Shown one piece after another: positions 15,737-23,505 of a stretch of DNA of 64,000 nucleotides (position 1 is the first letter of the stretch; every line of letters begins with the position of its first letter). The notes under the pieces were generated by a model, which worked only from the letters and a program-made list of their open reading frames with translations, was not told the origin of the DNA and did not search any database. The DNA is from Flagellimonas hadalis. Its GTDB lineage: Bacteria > Bacteroidota > Bacteroidia > Flavobacteriales > Flavobacteriaceae. The position numbers and the translations under genes are program-made. The DNA lies in contig NZ_VNIK02000001.1 in NCBI RefSeq assembly GCF_007785775.2, positions 794,678 to 858,677 of the forward strand, given 5' to 3'.

Positions 15737-17659
15737 ATGAAAAAAATCATGATGATTGCCCTTGTGTCCCTGGTCTGGGCCTGCAAGGAAGAAAAGAAAG
15801 AACCGTCCATAGCGGAAACCATGCAGACCTACACCATTGCCCAGATGATGGACAATGAGGCTATCGGCGGAGGAAGTTTCTCCCCTGACAACAGTAAATT
15901 GCTGATCTCCAGCAACCGTTCCGGCATCTACAACATGTACACCATCCCAACTTCGGGTGGCGATATGCTGCCCGTGACCCAATCCGACAGTTCGTCCGTG
16001 TTCTCCATTTCCTATTTTCCAAAAGATGAGCGCATGCTGTTCCGAATGGACAACAATGGGGATGAAATCTACCACATCTATATGCGGGAGACGGATGGTA
16101 ACCACAAAGACCTGACCCCTGACGAAGGCGCACGATCATTGTTCTACGATTGGGCAACCGACGATACTTCCTTTTTCTATGCTTCCAACAAAAGGGACAA
16201 TCGGTTCATAGACCTCTATGAAATGGATTTGGAGACCATGACCCCTACCCTGATCTATCAAAACGACGATGGGTATGACATCAATGTCATTTCACCGGAC
16301 GAAAAATATGTGGCACTCAGCAAATCCATCAATACCAATGACAGTGACCTGTTCCTGTACAACCTGGAAACCAAGGAACTTGTCAAGATAAACAAAAACC
16401 AAAGTGGCAACAGTGGACAGGATTTCTCGCCCGATGGCAGTGCGTTCTACTACACCACCGATGATGGCAGTGAATTTTCCTATTTGATGAAGTACAAATT
16501 GGACGATGGTTCCTATGAAAAGGCCATGGCACGGGATTGGGACATTGTCGGAATGGGCTTTACCGATAACGGGACCTACCAAGTCACCTATATCAACGAG
16601 GACGCCAAGAACACCATCGAGGTGATGGAAGTGGCCACGGGAAAAAACATAGAACTTCCCAAGATTGAGAACATGGAGGTCACCAGTGTGGCCTTTTCCG
16701 ATGATGAAAAACTGATGCGCTTCTACGCAGGGGGCTCGCACACCCCTTCCAACCTCTATGTGTACAACTTGGAGACCAAGGAACAGAAACAGCTTACGAA
16801 TGTCCTCAATCCTGAAATTCAGGGGCAGGACCTCGTCAAAGCAGAGGTGATCCGTTACAAATCCTTTGATGGGGTGGAAATTCCGGCCATCTATTACAAG
16901 CCCCATCAAGCCTCCGAAGAAAATCCGGCACCTGCCTTGGTGTGGGTACACGGTGGTCCGGGCGGGCAATCGCGCCAAAACTTCAGTGCCTTCATCCAAT
17001 ATCTCGTCAACCACGGCTATGCCGTATTGGCGGTGAACAACCGCGGAAGTAGCGGATACGGAAAAACGTTCTACCAAATGGACGACCTCAACCATGGCGA
17101 CAAAGACCTCAAGGATTGTGTGGAGGGCAAAAATTGGTTGGCCCAACAACCAGGCATCGATGGCGAAAAAATCGGTATCATCGGAGGATCTTATGGCGGT
17201 TACATGACCATGGCCGCCCTCACCTATGCCCCGGAAGAGTTTGATGTCGGCGTGAATCTCTTCGGGGTGACCAACTGGATGAGGACCCTGAAAAGCATTC
17301 CACCATGGTGGGAATCCTTCAAAGATGCCCTCTACAAGGAATTGGGAGACCCCTACAGTGCGGACTCCGTTCGGTTGAAGCAGATTTCCCCACTTTTCCA
17401 TACGGACAAGGTGACCAAACCGCTCATCGTGCTCCAAGGTTCCCAAGACCCTAGGGTTCTCCAGGTCGAATCGGACGAGATAGTGGCCGGGGTCCGTAAA
17501 AATGGTGTGCCCGTGGAGTACGTGCTCTTTGAGGACGAAGGGCATGGATTCGTGAAAAAAGAGAACCAAATAGAAGCGTATAGCAAAATATTGGAATTTT
17601 TGGATGTGTACCTGAAAAAAGAAGAACAAGGTGCAGCTATTAAAGATGGAAGTTTATGA
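15737..17659 (+). CDS. S9-family (prolyl oligopeptidase-type) peptidase, lipoprotein
   Basis: A 640-residue serine peptidase with a lipoprotein signal (LVSLVWACKEE). Residues ~35-370 form a TolB/PD40-type beta-propeller (GGGSFSPDNSKLLISSNRSG, DGYDINVISPDEKYVALSKS). Residues ~380-630 are an alpha/beta hydrolase: the oxyanion region WVHGGPGGQ, the nucleophile Ser in GGSYGGYM, the Asp in SQDPRV and the His in DEGHGF, so the triad is complete. It resembles acyl-aminoacyl peptidase and DPP-type enzymes that cut short peptides. It starts 161 bases after the amidohydrolase, so it may have its own promoter, and its stop overlaps the next start (ATGA). Confidence 0.93.
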   Translation: MKKIMMIALVSLVWACKEEKKEPSIAETMQTYTIAQMMDNEAIGGGSFSPDNSKLLISSNRSGIYNMYTIPTSGGDMLPVTQSDSSSVFSISYFPKDERMLFRMDNNGDEIYHIYMRETDGNHKDLTPDEGARSLFYDWATDDTSFFYASNKRDNRFIDLYEMDLETMTPTLIYQNDDGYDINVISPDEKYVALSKSINTNDSDLFLYNLETKELVKINKNQSGNSGQDFSPDGSAFYYTTDDGSEFSYLMKYKLDDGSYEKAMARDWDIVGMGFTDNGTYQVTYINEDAKNTIEVMEVATGKNIELPKIENMEVTSVAFSDDEKLMRFYAGGSHTPSNLYVYNLETKEQKQLTNVLNPEIQGQDLVKAEVIRYKSFDGVEIPAIYYKPHQASEENPAPALVWVHGGPGGQSRQNFSAFIQYLVNHGYAVLAVNNRGSSGYGKTFYQMDDLNHGDKDLKDCVEGKNWLAQQPGIDGEKIGIIGGSYGGYMTMAALTYAPEEFDVGVNLFGVTNWMRTLKSIPPWWESFKDALYKELGDPYSADSVRLKQISPLFHTDKVTKPLIVLQGSQDPRVLQVESDEIVAGVRKNGVPVEYVLFEDEGHGFVKKENQIEAYSKILEFLDVYLKKEEQGAAIKDGSL

Positions 17660-18348
17660 TCAAAAAAGTATTGCCCCTATTCTTATTGTTTATATCGATG
17701 GTTTCAAACGCCCAACAACCTGGAGAGGATGAGTGGGGAGCTTGGTACATGTACTTTGGCACCAACAAGGTTTCGGAAAAGTTCAGCATTCATACGGAGG
17801 CGCAGGCCCGGTATTATGAGACCACCAGCAATTTCAACCAATTGTTATTGCGGACAGGGCTAAATTACCATATCGACCCCAATGCCATTGCCACGTTTGG
17901 TTATGGCTACATCGATACGGACAATTCCTTTGGGGAAATACCCGGTGAGGTCAATAGCATAGAACACCGGATTTTTGAACAGTTTATTCTAAAGAATAAG
18001 GTCTGGGAATTTCTTTTTGAGCACCGCTACCGCTTGGAGCAACGCTTTTTGGATTTTGGCGATGCCACGGACACACAGCATAGGGCCCGTTATCGCTTAC
18101 AGATGACCTTGCCCCTTACCAATACCTTCTACCTGAACTTTTACGATGAATTGTTCATCAACCTTCAGGACGATCTCTTCGGTCAAAATCGACTTTATGC
18201 AGCCGTAGGTGTGAATGTTACGGAGAACAGCAGTGTGCAGTTGGGATACCTTCGCAACCAGTTTTCCAATGCGGTGTATGACCGCTTGCAGGTCGCCGTT
18301 TTCTACAACCCAGACCTAAGAGGACTGTTCGCTAAAAAGAAGCCTTGA
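17656..18348 (+). CDS. DUF2490-type outer-membrane protein
   Basis: A 230-residue exported protein (signal peptide MIKKVLPLFLLFISMVSNAQ). The mature part alternates hydrophobic and polar residues and is rich in aromatic beta-strand segments (WGAWYMYFGTNKVSEKFSIHTEAQARYYET, EFLFEHRYRLEQRF, TFYLNFYDELFINLQ), the pattern of DUF2490 porin-like beta-barrels common in Bacteroidota. The start overlaps the S9 peptidase stop by ATGA, suggesting coupled expression. No ligand or transport function can be inferred. Confidence 0.8.
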   Translation: MIKKVLPLFLLFISMVSNAQQPGEDEWGAWYMYFGTNKVSEKFSIHTEAQARYYETTSNFNQLLLRTGLNYHIDPNAIATFGYGYIDTDNSFGEIPGEVNSIEHRIFEQFILKNKVWEFLFEHRYRLEQRFLDFGDATDTQHRARYRLQMTLPLTNTFYLNFYDELFINLQDDLFGQNRLYAAVGVNVTENSSVQLGYLRNQFSNAVYDRLQVAVFYNPDLRGLFAKKKP

Positions 18349-18369
18349 GAAATACAATGGCCAAAAGGG

Positions 18370-18400
18370 TTGACACCTCCCTAAATAATGAGTAACTTAG
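18370..18400 (+). promoter_or_regulatory. Promoter of the Cu/Zn superoxide dismutase gene
   Basis: TTGAC at 18370 and TAACTTAG at 18393-18400 are separated by about 20 bases, matching the Bacteroidota -33/-7 layout. The predicted transcript would begin near 18407, which rules out the upstream in-frame ATG at 18388 and supports the start at 18424. Confidence 0.5.
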
Positions 18401-18423
18401 TCATGAACCTAAAAATTCTTACA

Positions 18424-19008
18424 ATGAAAAAATTACAAGCAATAGCATTTGGACTTATATTGACCATGTCCTTTAGCTGTAAGCAAGCCAAAAAAGAGGC
18501 AGAAGAAACCACTTCGGAAGTCGAGGAAACGGTGGAAGAGGTAGTTAAGGAAGAGCCCAAGAGCATAAGTTTTGAAATGGAGCCGAAAAGCGAGAGCAAC
18601 GTGACGGGCGAAGCCACCTTTACAGAAGAAAACGGAAAAGTGGTCATGAAGGCAACGTTCAGCGGTCTTTCGGAAGGCGAGCATGCCATACACCTCCACG
18701 AAAAGGCCGATTGCTCCTCAGCGGACGGAACATCAACCGGCGGTCACTGGAACCCGACTTTCCAGCCCCATGGCAAGTGGGGAGCCGAGGATGGCTACCA
18801 CAAGGGTGATATCTGTAACTTTGTAGCTGATGCAGAGGGCAACGCCACCGTGGATTTTGCTACCGATGAATGGTGCATTGGCTGTGATGATGAAACCAAG
18901 AACATTTTGGGCAAGGCGGTGATCGTGCACCAAGGAGTGGATGATTACACCTCACAACCCAGTGGGGATGCCGGTGCCAGGATTTCCTGTGCGGGCATTA
19001 TCCAATAG
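18424..19008 (+). CDS. sodC: Cu/Zn superoxide dismutase family lipoprotein
   Basis: A protein of about 194 residues converting superoxide to oxygen and peroxide, anchored as a lipoprotein (signal MKKLQAIAFGLILTMSFSCKQ). A Glu/Lys-rich linker of about 35 residues follows the lipid-modified Cys. The catalytic domain shows copper and zinc ligand segments HAIHLHEKADCSS, GGHWNP, HGKWG, a DICNF strand and AVIVHQGVDDY, with the closing GDAGARISCAG carrying the second disulfide Cys and the active-site Arg. An insertion with an extra CIGC pair (DEWCIGCDDE) is unusual for the family and could bind metal or form a disulfide. The start is supported by the promoter at 18370-18400; an intrinsic terminator follows. 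Confidence 0.93.
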   Translation: MKKLQAIAFGLILTMSFSCKQAKKEAEETTSEVEETVEEVVKEEPKSISFEMEPKSESNVTGEATFTEENGKVVMKATFSGLSEGEHAIHLHEKADCSSADGTSTGGHWNPTFQPHGKWGAEDGYHKGDICNFVADAEGNATVDFATDEWCIGCDDETKNILGKAVIVHQGVDDYTSQPSGDAGARISCAGIIQ

Positions 19009-19025
19009 ACAATATAGAACAACAA

Positions 19026-19052
19026 GGGCTGCCCGAGGGCAGCTCTTTTTTT
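19026..19052 (+). terminator. Intrinsic terminator after sodC
   Basis: The 8-bp stem GGGCTGCC / GGCAGCTC (one G-T pair, loop CGAG) is followed by eight T with one C-free run. Confidence 0.85.
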
Positions 19053-19069
19053 AGGCTTTCATACAAAAC

Positions 19070-19276
19070 ATGGAAATCATGAAAGAATATACAAACGGGG
19101 AAATTTCCGTGATATGGAAACCCGAGCTCTGCCAACATGCGGGGATATGCGTAAAAATGTTGCCCAAGGTCTACAATCCCAAAGAGAAACCTTGGATAAA
19201 AGTTGAAAACGCCACTTCCGACGAGCTGAAGCACCAAATCTCAAAATGCCCATCGGGAGCACTGAGCTATCATTAA
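19070..19276 (+). CDS. yjdI: (4Fe-4S) mono-cluster protein, YjdI family
   Basis: A 68-residue small iron-sulfur protein. It has a CxxxxxC arrangement at CQHAGICVKMLPKVYNP and a closing KCPSGALSY, the pattern of the divergent one-cluster ferredoxins of the YjdI/Fer4_19 family. The second ATG at 19079 is an alternative start, giving MKEYTNGEISV. The next gene, 19 bases downstream, is a short YjdJ-like acetyltransferase; the same two genes are neighbours in Escherichia coli (yjdI-yjdJ), so this is a conserved pair. The partner and function are unknown. Confidence 0.88.
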   Translation: MEIMKEYTNGEISVIWKPELCQHAGICVKMLPKVYNPKEKPWIKVENATSDELKHQISKCPSGALSYH

Positions 19277-19295
19277 CGACCCACCCAAAAGCGCC

Positions 19296-19598
19296 ATGGA
19301 AAAGAAACACCAACTTGTGGACAACGAGGCCGCCAAACGGTTCCAGTTTGAACTGGACAATGGCGACATTGCAAAAATCGAATACATCAAGGCACAGGAA
19401 AAGATATACCTTACCCATACCGAAGTCCCCATAGGTTATGAAGGGCAAGGCATTGGGTCGGAACTCATCAAACAGACCTTGGAACATATCAAGGAACAGG
19501 ATTGGACCCTGATTCCCCTATGCCCCTTTGTGGCCAAGTACCTCCAAAGGCACCCCGAATGGAAAGTATTGGTGATGAAAGGAATCAACATCGGATAA
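19296..19598 (+). CDS. GNAT-like N-acetyltransferase, YjdJ-type short family
   Basis: A 100-residue protein of the short Gly_acetyltransf-like GNAT group. It contains the acetyl-CoA binding loop YEGQGIGSELIKQTLEHIKEQ followed by LIPLCPFVAKYLQRHPEW, the standard signature of the YjdJ group. Length is normal for this family, which keeps only the core of the GNAT fold. It directly follows the YjdI-like iron-sulfur protein. The acetyl acceptor is not known. Confidence 0.88.
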   Translation: MEKKHQLVDNEAAKRFQFELDNGDIAKIEYIKAQEKIYLTHTEVPIGYEGQGIGSELIKQTLEHIKEQDWTLIPLCPFVAKYLQRHPEWKVLVMKGINIG

Positions 19599-19599
19599 C

Positions 19600-19628
19600 T
19601 TGGACATCACTTACTTTTCATATCTTTA
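19600..19628 (+). promoter_or_regulatory. Promoter of the ECF sigma factor operon
   Basis: TTG at 19600-19602 and TATCTTTA at 19621-19628 are spaced by 18 bases and sit 11 bases before the ATG, matching the Bacteroidota housekeeping promoter layout with a very short leader. Confidence 0.5.
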
Positions 19629-19638
19629 GCCATAGGCT

Positions 19639-20166
19639 ATGCAATTGGACAACCTCATAGAACGATTTCAAAAAAAGGATAGAGCTGCTTTTGAAGCACT
19701 GTACAATATGTACGCAGAAAATCTATGTGGGGCCATCAATGTCATCCTCAAAGATCCTGAACGCTCACAGGAACTTTGTCAGGATGTATTTGTTAAAATC
19801 TGGACCAAATCCGACCAATACGACACCTCCAAAGGCCGCTTTTTTACCTGGATATTGAACATCGCCAGAAATGCCGCGATCGATGAACTGCGCTCAAAAA
19901 GCCATAAAAACCAAAAGAAAAACCTCTCTGTGGAATCTCTCGTAGGTATCTATGAAAACAGTGAGGATCTGAACGATAAAGTAGATACTATTGGCCTGAT
20001 GTCCCTATTGAAAGGGCTCAAGGATAAATGTATCCTGTTGATAGACTTGCTTTATTTCAAAGGGTACACACAAAAGGAAGCCGCGGAGGAGCTCAAAGCA
20101 CCAGTTGGCACCATAAAAACTCGTATTAGAAGCTGTCTTTCCGAGATCCGGAAGAATATGGCGTAA
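19639..20166 (+). CDS. ECF-type RNA polymerase sigma factor
   Basis: A 175-residue sigma-70-family protein with region 2 (AFEALYNMYAENLCGAI ... SQELCQDVFVKIWTK ... FFTWILNIARNAAIDELRSK) and region 4 (LIDLLYFKGYTQKEAAEELKAPVGTIKTRIRSCLSEIRK). Its length and the adjacent RskA-like gene place it with SigK-type ECF factors. The partner anti-sigma gene begins 3 bases after its stop. The promoter in front resembles the housekeeping type, so autoregulation through a special promoter is not evident. The regulon is unknown; the neighbouring sodC suggests but does not prove a stress role. Confidence 0.93.
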   Translation: MQLDNLIERFQKKDRAAFEALYNMYAENLCGAINVILKDPERSQELCQDVFVKIWTKSDQYDTSKGRFFTWILNIARNAAIDELRSKSHKNQKKNLSVESLVGIYENSEDLNDKVDTIGLMSLLKGLKDKCILLIDLLYFKGYTQKEAAEELKAPVGTIKTRIRSCLSEIRKNMA

Positions 20167-20169
20167 GTT

Positions 20170-20964
20170 ATGGAAGTTGAAAAATACATAGCATCAGGTA
20201 TTTTGGAACTCTATGTCGCAGGGGCACTTACCCCTGAAGAAAACGTAGAGGTACATCGGTATGCGGAACAATATCCAGAAATAAAAATGGAAATTGAGGC
20301 CATTGAGGCCACCATTATGAAACTCTCCCGTACCGCTTCTCCTGAGTTGCCCAAGGATGGTTTCAAGAAAATCGAGGCCGAACTGGACGATGTGATCACA
20401 TTTGTTCCGCCCACATCCAAGAAGAAGGCCCCTTGGGGCAGCTATTTGGGCTGGGCCGCTTCTTTGTTGCTTGCCGCTGGCCTATTGTGGGTCTATACCG
20501 AAAACAACAACCTCAAGTCAGAAATAGAGGTGTCGACCCAAGAAAAGCTGGACCTGGAAGAGACATTGTCCAACATCAAGAAGGAGGCCGCCCGACAAGA
20601 GACGTTTTTGGACATGTTGAGAGATCAGAATGTCACCGTGATCGCCCTAGGTGGACAGGCCGTCTCCCCGGAATCCTATGCCAAGGCCTATTGGGACAAG
20701 GCAGAAAACAAGGTGGTCATCGACGCAAAGGGATTGCCCGAACCCCCAACAGGATTCACCTATCAGGTCTGGTCCTTGAAACTGGATCCGCTCACTCCTA
20801 CCAGCATTGGTCTTTTGGATGATTTTGTCTCAACCGAGGATAAACTTTTCACGCTCGATAACGCCAACGAATCCGAGGCATTCGGAATCACATTGGAACC
20901 TGAGGGCGGAAGCGAATCCCCCACGTTGGAGCAGTTGTATACCTTGGGAGCTGTGGGCAGGTAA
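20170..20964 (+). CDS. Membrane anti-sigma factor (RskA-like)
   Basis: A 264-residue single-pass membrane protein. The N-terminal ~90 residues form a zinc-less anti-sigma helical domain (SGILELYVAGALTPEENVEVHRYAEQYPEI). One transmembrane helix follows (GSYLGWAASLLLAAGLLWVY), then a coiled-coil stalk (NNNLKSEIEVSTQEKLDLEETLSNIKKEAARQE) and a periplasmic RskA-type domain (TVIALGGQA ... AYWDKAENKVVIDAKGLP ... TYQVWSLKLDP). It is translated right after the sigma factor and should hold it at the membrane until a signal triggers release or proteolysis. The signal is unknown. Confidence 0.92.
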   Translation: MEVEKYIASGILELYVAGALTPEENVEVHRYAEQYPEIKMEIEAIEATIMKLSRTASPELPKDGFKKIEAELDDVITFVPPTSKKKAPWGSYLGWAASLLLAAGLLWVYTENNNLKSEIEVSTQEKLDLEETLSNIKKEAARQETFLDMLRDQNVTVIALGGQAVSPESYAKAYWDKAENKVVIDAKGLPEPPTGFTYQVWSLKLDPLTPTSIGLLDDFVSTEDKLFTLDNANESEAFGITLEPEGGSESPTLEQLYTLGAVGR

Positions 20965-20970
20965 CGAATC

Positions 20971-21007
20971 TAAAAAAAGAAAGCAGCCCAAAAAAATTTG
21001 GACTGCT
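20971..21007 (-). terminator. Intrinsic terminator of the OmpW-family gene
   Basis: On the minus strand the near-perfect stem AGCAGTCCAAA / TTTGGGCTGCT with a T-rich loop is followed by TTTCTTTTTTT. Confidence 0.7.
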
Positions 21008-21039
21008 CCCCAACCTAAAAAAAAAGCGTGATACTCCAA

Positions 21040-21687
21040 CTATAGTTTAAGGCCCACTCCAAATCCAAAGATCCATGGGTCAATATCCACATCTGCTTCT
21101 ACGGTAGCACCCAAAGCTGTGGTGGCATCAACTGTGGCCGTGGTATTCAAAAAGAGTTTTTTGATGTCCAGGTTCAAGAACCACTTGTCGTTCAACATAA
21201 AATCGAAGCCGCCTTGCAGGGCAAATCCCACTGCCGTATCATATTCCACATCATTGGCCACAGGTCCTTCGTCCACACCATAAAAAAGAGTAAGGTTGAC
21301 CCCGGCACCCAAATAAGGGACAAAGTTACTGCCCGTAAAATGATACTGTCCTGTCAACGTTGGGGGCAATAGCCAAACGCTTCCCAAATCGATATCCCCT
21401 GCAGCAGTGCCGATGGCCTCCACATCGTGTTTCGTGGTTCCCAAAATGAGTTCCGCCGACCAGTTTTCCGTAAAAAAGTAGGTAATATCAAATTCGGGGA
21501 CAACAGCAGTGGAAATGGAAACGTCCCCGCCTATGGCCTCAATTTCCGCACCTTCGTCCGGAGCCACCACAATGCCCCTCAATCGAAACTGCCATTTTCC
21601 AAAATCACTGGTGGGTGAATCCTGGGACATTACGAAGTTTGAAAATCCCATGAATACCGCTACTGCAAAAAGTATTGTCTTTCTCAT
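21040..21687 (-). CDS. OmpW-family outer-membrane beta-barrel protein
   Basis: A 215-residue exported protein (signal peptide MRKTILFAVAVFMGFSNFVMSQ) with the OmpW pattern: WQFRLRGIVVAPDEGAEIEAIGG near the mature N-terminus, then VPEFDITYFFTENWSAELILGTTKHDVEA, LLPPTLTGQYHFTGSNFVPYLGAGVNLTLFY, and the terminal DIDPWIFGFGVGLKL strand. OmpW proteins form 8-stranded barrels that let small hydrophobic compounds cross the outer membrane. It converges on the sigma/anti-sigma operon and is separated from it by a terminator. Confidence 0.9.
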   Translation of the reverse strand: MRKTILFAVAVFMGFSNFVMSQDSPTSDFGKWQFRLRGIVVAPDEGAEIEAIGGDVSISTAVVPEFDITYFFTENWSAELILGTTKHDVEAIGTAAGDIDLGSVWLLPPTLTGQYHFTGSNFVPYLGAGVNLTLFYGVDEGPVANDVEYDTAVGFALQGGFDFMLNDKWFLNLDIKKLFLNTTATVDATTALGATVEADVDIDPWIFGFGVGLKL

Positions 21688-21824
21688 TTTACTGTTGTTT
21701 AAAGATGGGACAAAACTAGCCTTAGAGGTTTTCCGGATATATGATGTTTGTCATTGGATAAAAAACAGAAAGCGTGTATCCCAAGGGAAACACGCCATAA
21801 AAAAGACTTTCACAGCCTATGGTT

Positions 21825-22805
21825 TTAGAACCACTTTTTCCGCTTGAAAATGATGATGGAAACAATGGTGACAACCAGCATCAACCCCAAAAGAACGAAG
21901 TAGCCGTTGGGCCATCGAAGTTCTGGAATGTTTTCGAAGTTCATCCCATAGATCCCGGCCAAAAAGGTAAGGGGTATGAAAATGACCGAAAAAATGGTCA
22001 GGGTCTTCATCACCTCGTTCAACCGGTGTCCCTGGATACTGAAAAACAGGTTGATCTGGCTTTCCAACTCGTGGATATCCGAATCGATATCGTTGGTCAG
22101 ACCATTGATCTGCTCCCTGAGCTCGCTGAAATACTTGTTGTGGAAACCCTTCATTTCCGCTCTTTCCAGTTTGATGATGATGTCCCGAAGTCCAAGGGAT
22201 GCCTTTTTGAACTCGTTGATCATGGATTTCTTCTGCTCCACCTCGAACATGAATTGAGGGGTCGGTTCTTGGTTTAGGATGGCATCCAGGGTATTTTCCA
22301 TCAAAACAATTTCCTCGTATTTGTCCTTGTAATTGGTGATCAAAGTTTCCAAAATAAAGAACAACAAGTAGTCCGCTCGCTTTTTTCGGATGATGCCCTT
22401 GTTCTCAAAGATCCGTTGACGGATCCAATCAAAATGGTCGCCCCTTTTTTCCTGGATGCACCAAATGAAATCCTTGGCCACCACAAAGAACATCTGCTCC
22501 GATTCCAAACTCTCATGTTCCGTCTTCACGATCCTAGCGGCCACAAAGAGTTGTTCCTCGAGTTCGATCACCTTGTTGCCCATTTTTTGGTTCAAGAGGA
22601 GCCTGAGCAAAAAGTCGTCCAGATTGTTTTCCAGCACCATCTGCCTGAACTCATCCATGTATTCAAGGCCATAGGTATTGACCCATGTGATGGATTTGTC
22701 CCCTTTGGAGAGGATGATGTCATCCTGCAAGGAGAATTGATGGCTATTATAGTTCTCCGGGGAGTAATTGATCACCCATGTATTTTTTTCAAATTCTGTC
22801 TCCAT
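21825..22805 (-). CDS. corA: CorA-type Mg2+/Co2+ transporter
   Basis: A 326-residue inner-membrane divalent-cation channel. The start is placed at 22805 (METEFEKNTWVINYS); the open frame extends 72 codons further but with no coding character and past the next gene's start. The cytoplasmic domain is rich in long helices (ISTFLxx-type coiled regions such as ELREQINGLTNDIDSDIHELESQINLFF, given here in part), ending in the first transmembrane helix, the signature YGMN loop (AGIYGMNFENIPEL) and the second transmembrane helix with a basic tail (IIIFKRKKWF). The mscS-like gene starts divergently 70 bases away; shared regulation between ion and osmotic functions is possible. Confidence 0.93.
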   Translation of the reverse strand: METEFEKNTWVINYSPENYNSHQFSLQDDIILSKGDKSITWVNTYGLEYMDEFRQMVLENNLDDFLLRLLLNQKMGNKVIELEEQLFVAARIVKTEHESLESEQMFFVVAKDFIWCIQEKRGDHFDWIRQRIFENKGIIRKKRADYLLFFILETLITNYKDKYEEIVLMENTLDAILNQEPTPQFMFEVEQKKSMINEFKKASLGLRDIIIKLERAEMKGFHNKYFSELREQINGLTNDIDSDIHELESQINLFFSIQGHRLNEVMKTLTIFSVIFIPLTFLAGIYGMNFENIPELRWPNGYFVLLGLMLVVTIVSIIIFKRKKWF

Positions 22806-22875
22806 TGTTATACAAGTGAAATGGGTTATTTGTAGTTTAGAGCATAAGTTAATCCAAAAATAGCAAGAACACCCC

Positions 22876-23418
22876 ATGATAGACCCTATGTCTTTTAAAA
22901 CCGAGATTCTGTTCACGGTTATCCTACTGGCCTTCATACTTTTACTGAACACGTTAACCAAAAGGGGCATTAGAAGATTCGGCAAGAGCAGTTCCATCGA
23001 CATGAACAGCCGGAAAATCATTTTCTACCTCAGCAATTTGATTTTTTACCTATTGGCCTTTGTCGGGATTTCGTTGATCTGGGGCGTCAAGTTGGAGGAT
23101 TTTTCCCTTTTCCTGTCCTCGGTGCTCGCCATTTTGGGCGTTGGCTTTGTGGCCCAGTGGTCCATACTGTCCAATTTGACCGCCAGTGTGATCTTGTTCT
23201 TTAGCCATCCTTTGCGATTGGGCGACCGGATAAGGGTCATGGACAAGGATTTTGACTGGACCGGACGAGTGGAGGACATCAGTGGTTTTTATCTGTTCAT
23301 GCGCACGGATGATGGGAGAAGGATAACCATACCCACCAACCTTGTCATCCAAAAAGGGATAGAAATTTTGAAGGATATCGAGGAAACTTCCGATGAGGAG
23401 GAGATTATCGAAAATTGA
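22876..23418 (+). CDS. Small MscS-family mechanosensitive channel-like protein
   Basis: A 180-residue inner-membrane protein with three hydrophobic segments at about 8-26, 47-70 and 76-112, then the conserved MscS-type pore-to-beta junction FVAQWSILSNLTASVILFFSHPLRLGDRIRV and a short beta domain (GRVEDISGFYLFMRTDDGRRITIPTNLVIQKGI). It stops soon after the beta domain with an acidic tail and lacks the large C-terminal alpha/beta cage of E. coli MscS, so it belongs to a minimal subgroup. It is divergent from corA. A role in releasing solutes on hypo-osmotic shock is likely from the family. Confidence 0.88.
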   Translation: MIDPMSFKTEILFTVILLAFILLLNTLTKRGIRRFGKSSSIDMNSRKIIFYLSNLIFYLLAFVGISLIWGVKLEDFSLFLSSVLAILGVGFVAQWSILSNLTASVILFFSHPLRLGDRIRVMDKDFDWTGRVEDISGFYLFMRTDDGRRITIPTNLVIQKGIEILKDIEETSDEEEIIEN

Positions 23419-23505
23419 TCAAGGGCGCCCAGCTACGCCGAACACCCTTGAAAACAACAACCAAGTCCAAACTTGGAAACCACTCGTTGCAAAATTTAAA
23501 ATGCC

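Noticed and set aside
21688-23021. Longer CorA start at 23021
   Set aside because: The extension would run across the divergent mscS-like start and has no coding character; METEFEK at 22805 is the better start.
23419-23505. Hairpin TCAAGGG...CCCTTGA as terminator between convergent genes
   Set aside because: The stem is only 7 bp with a long loop and no T tract on either side.
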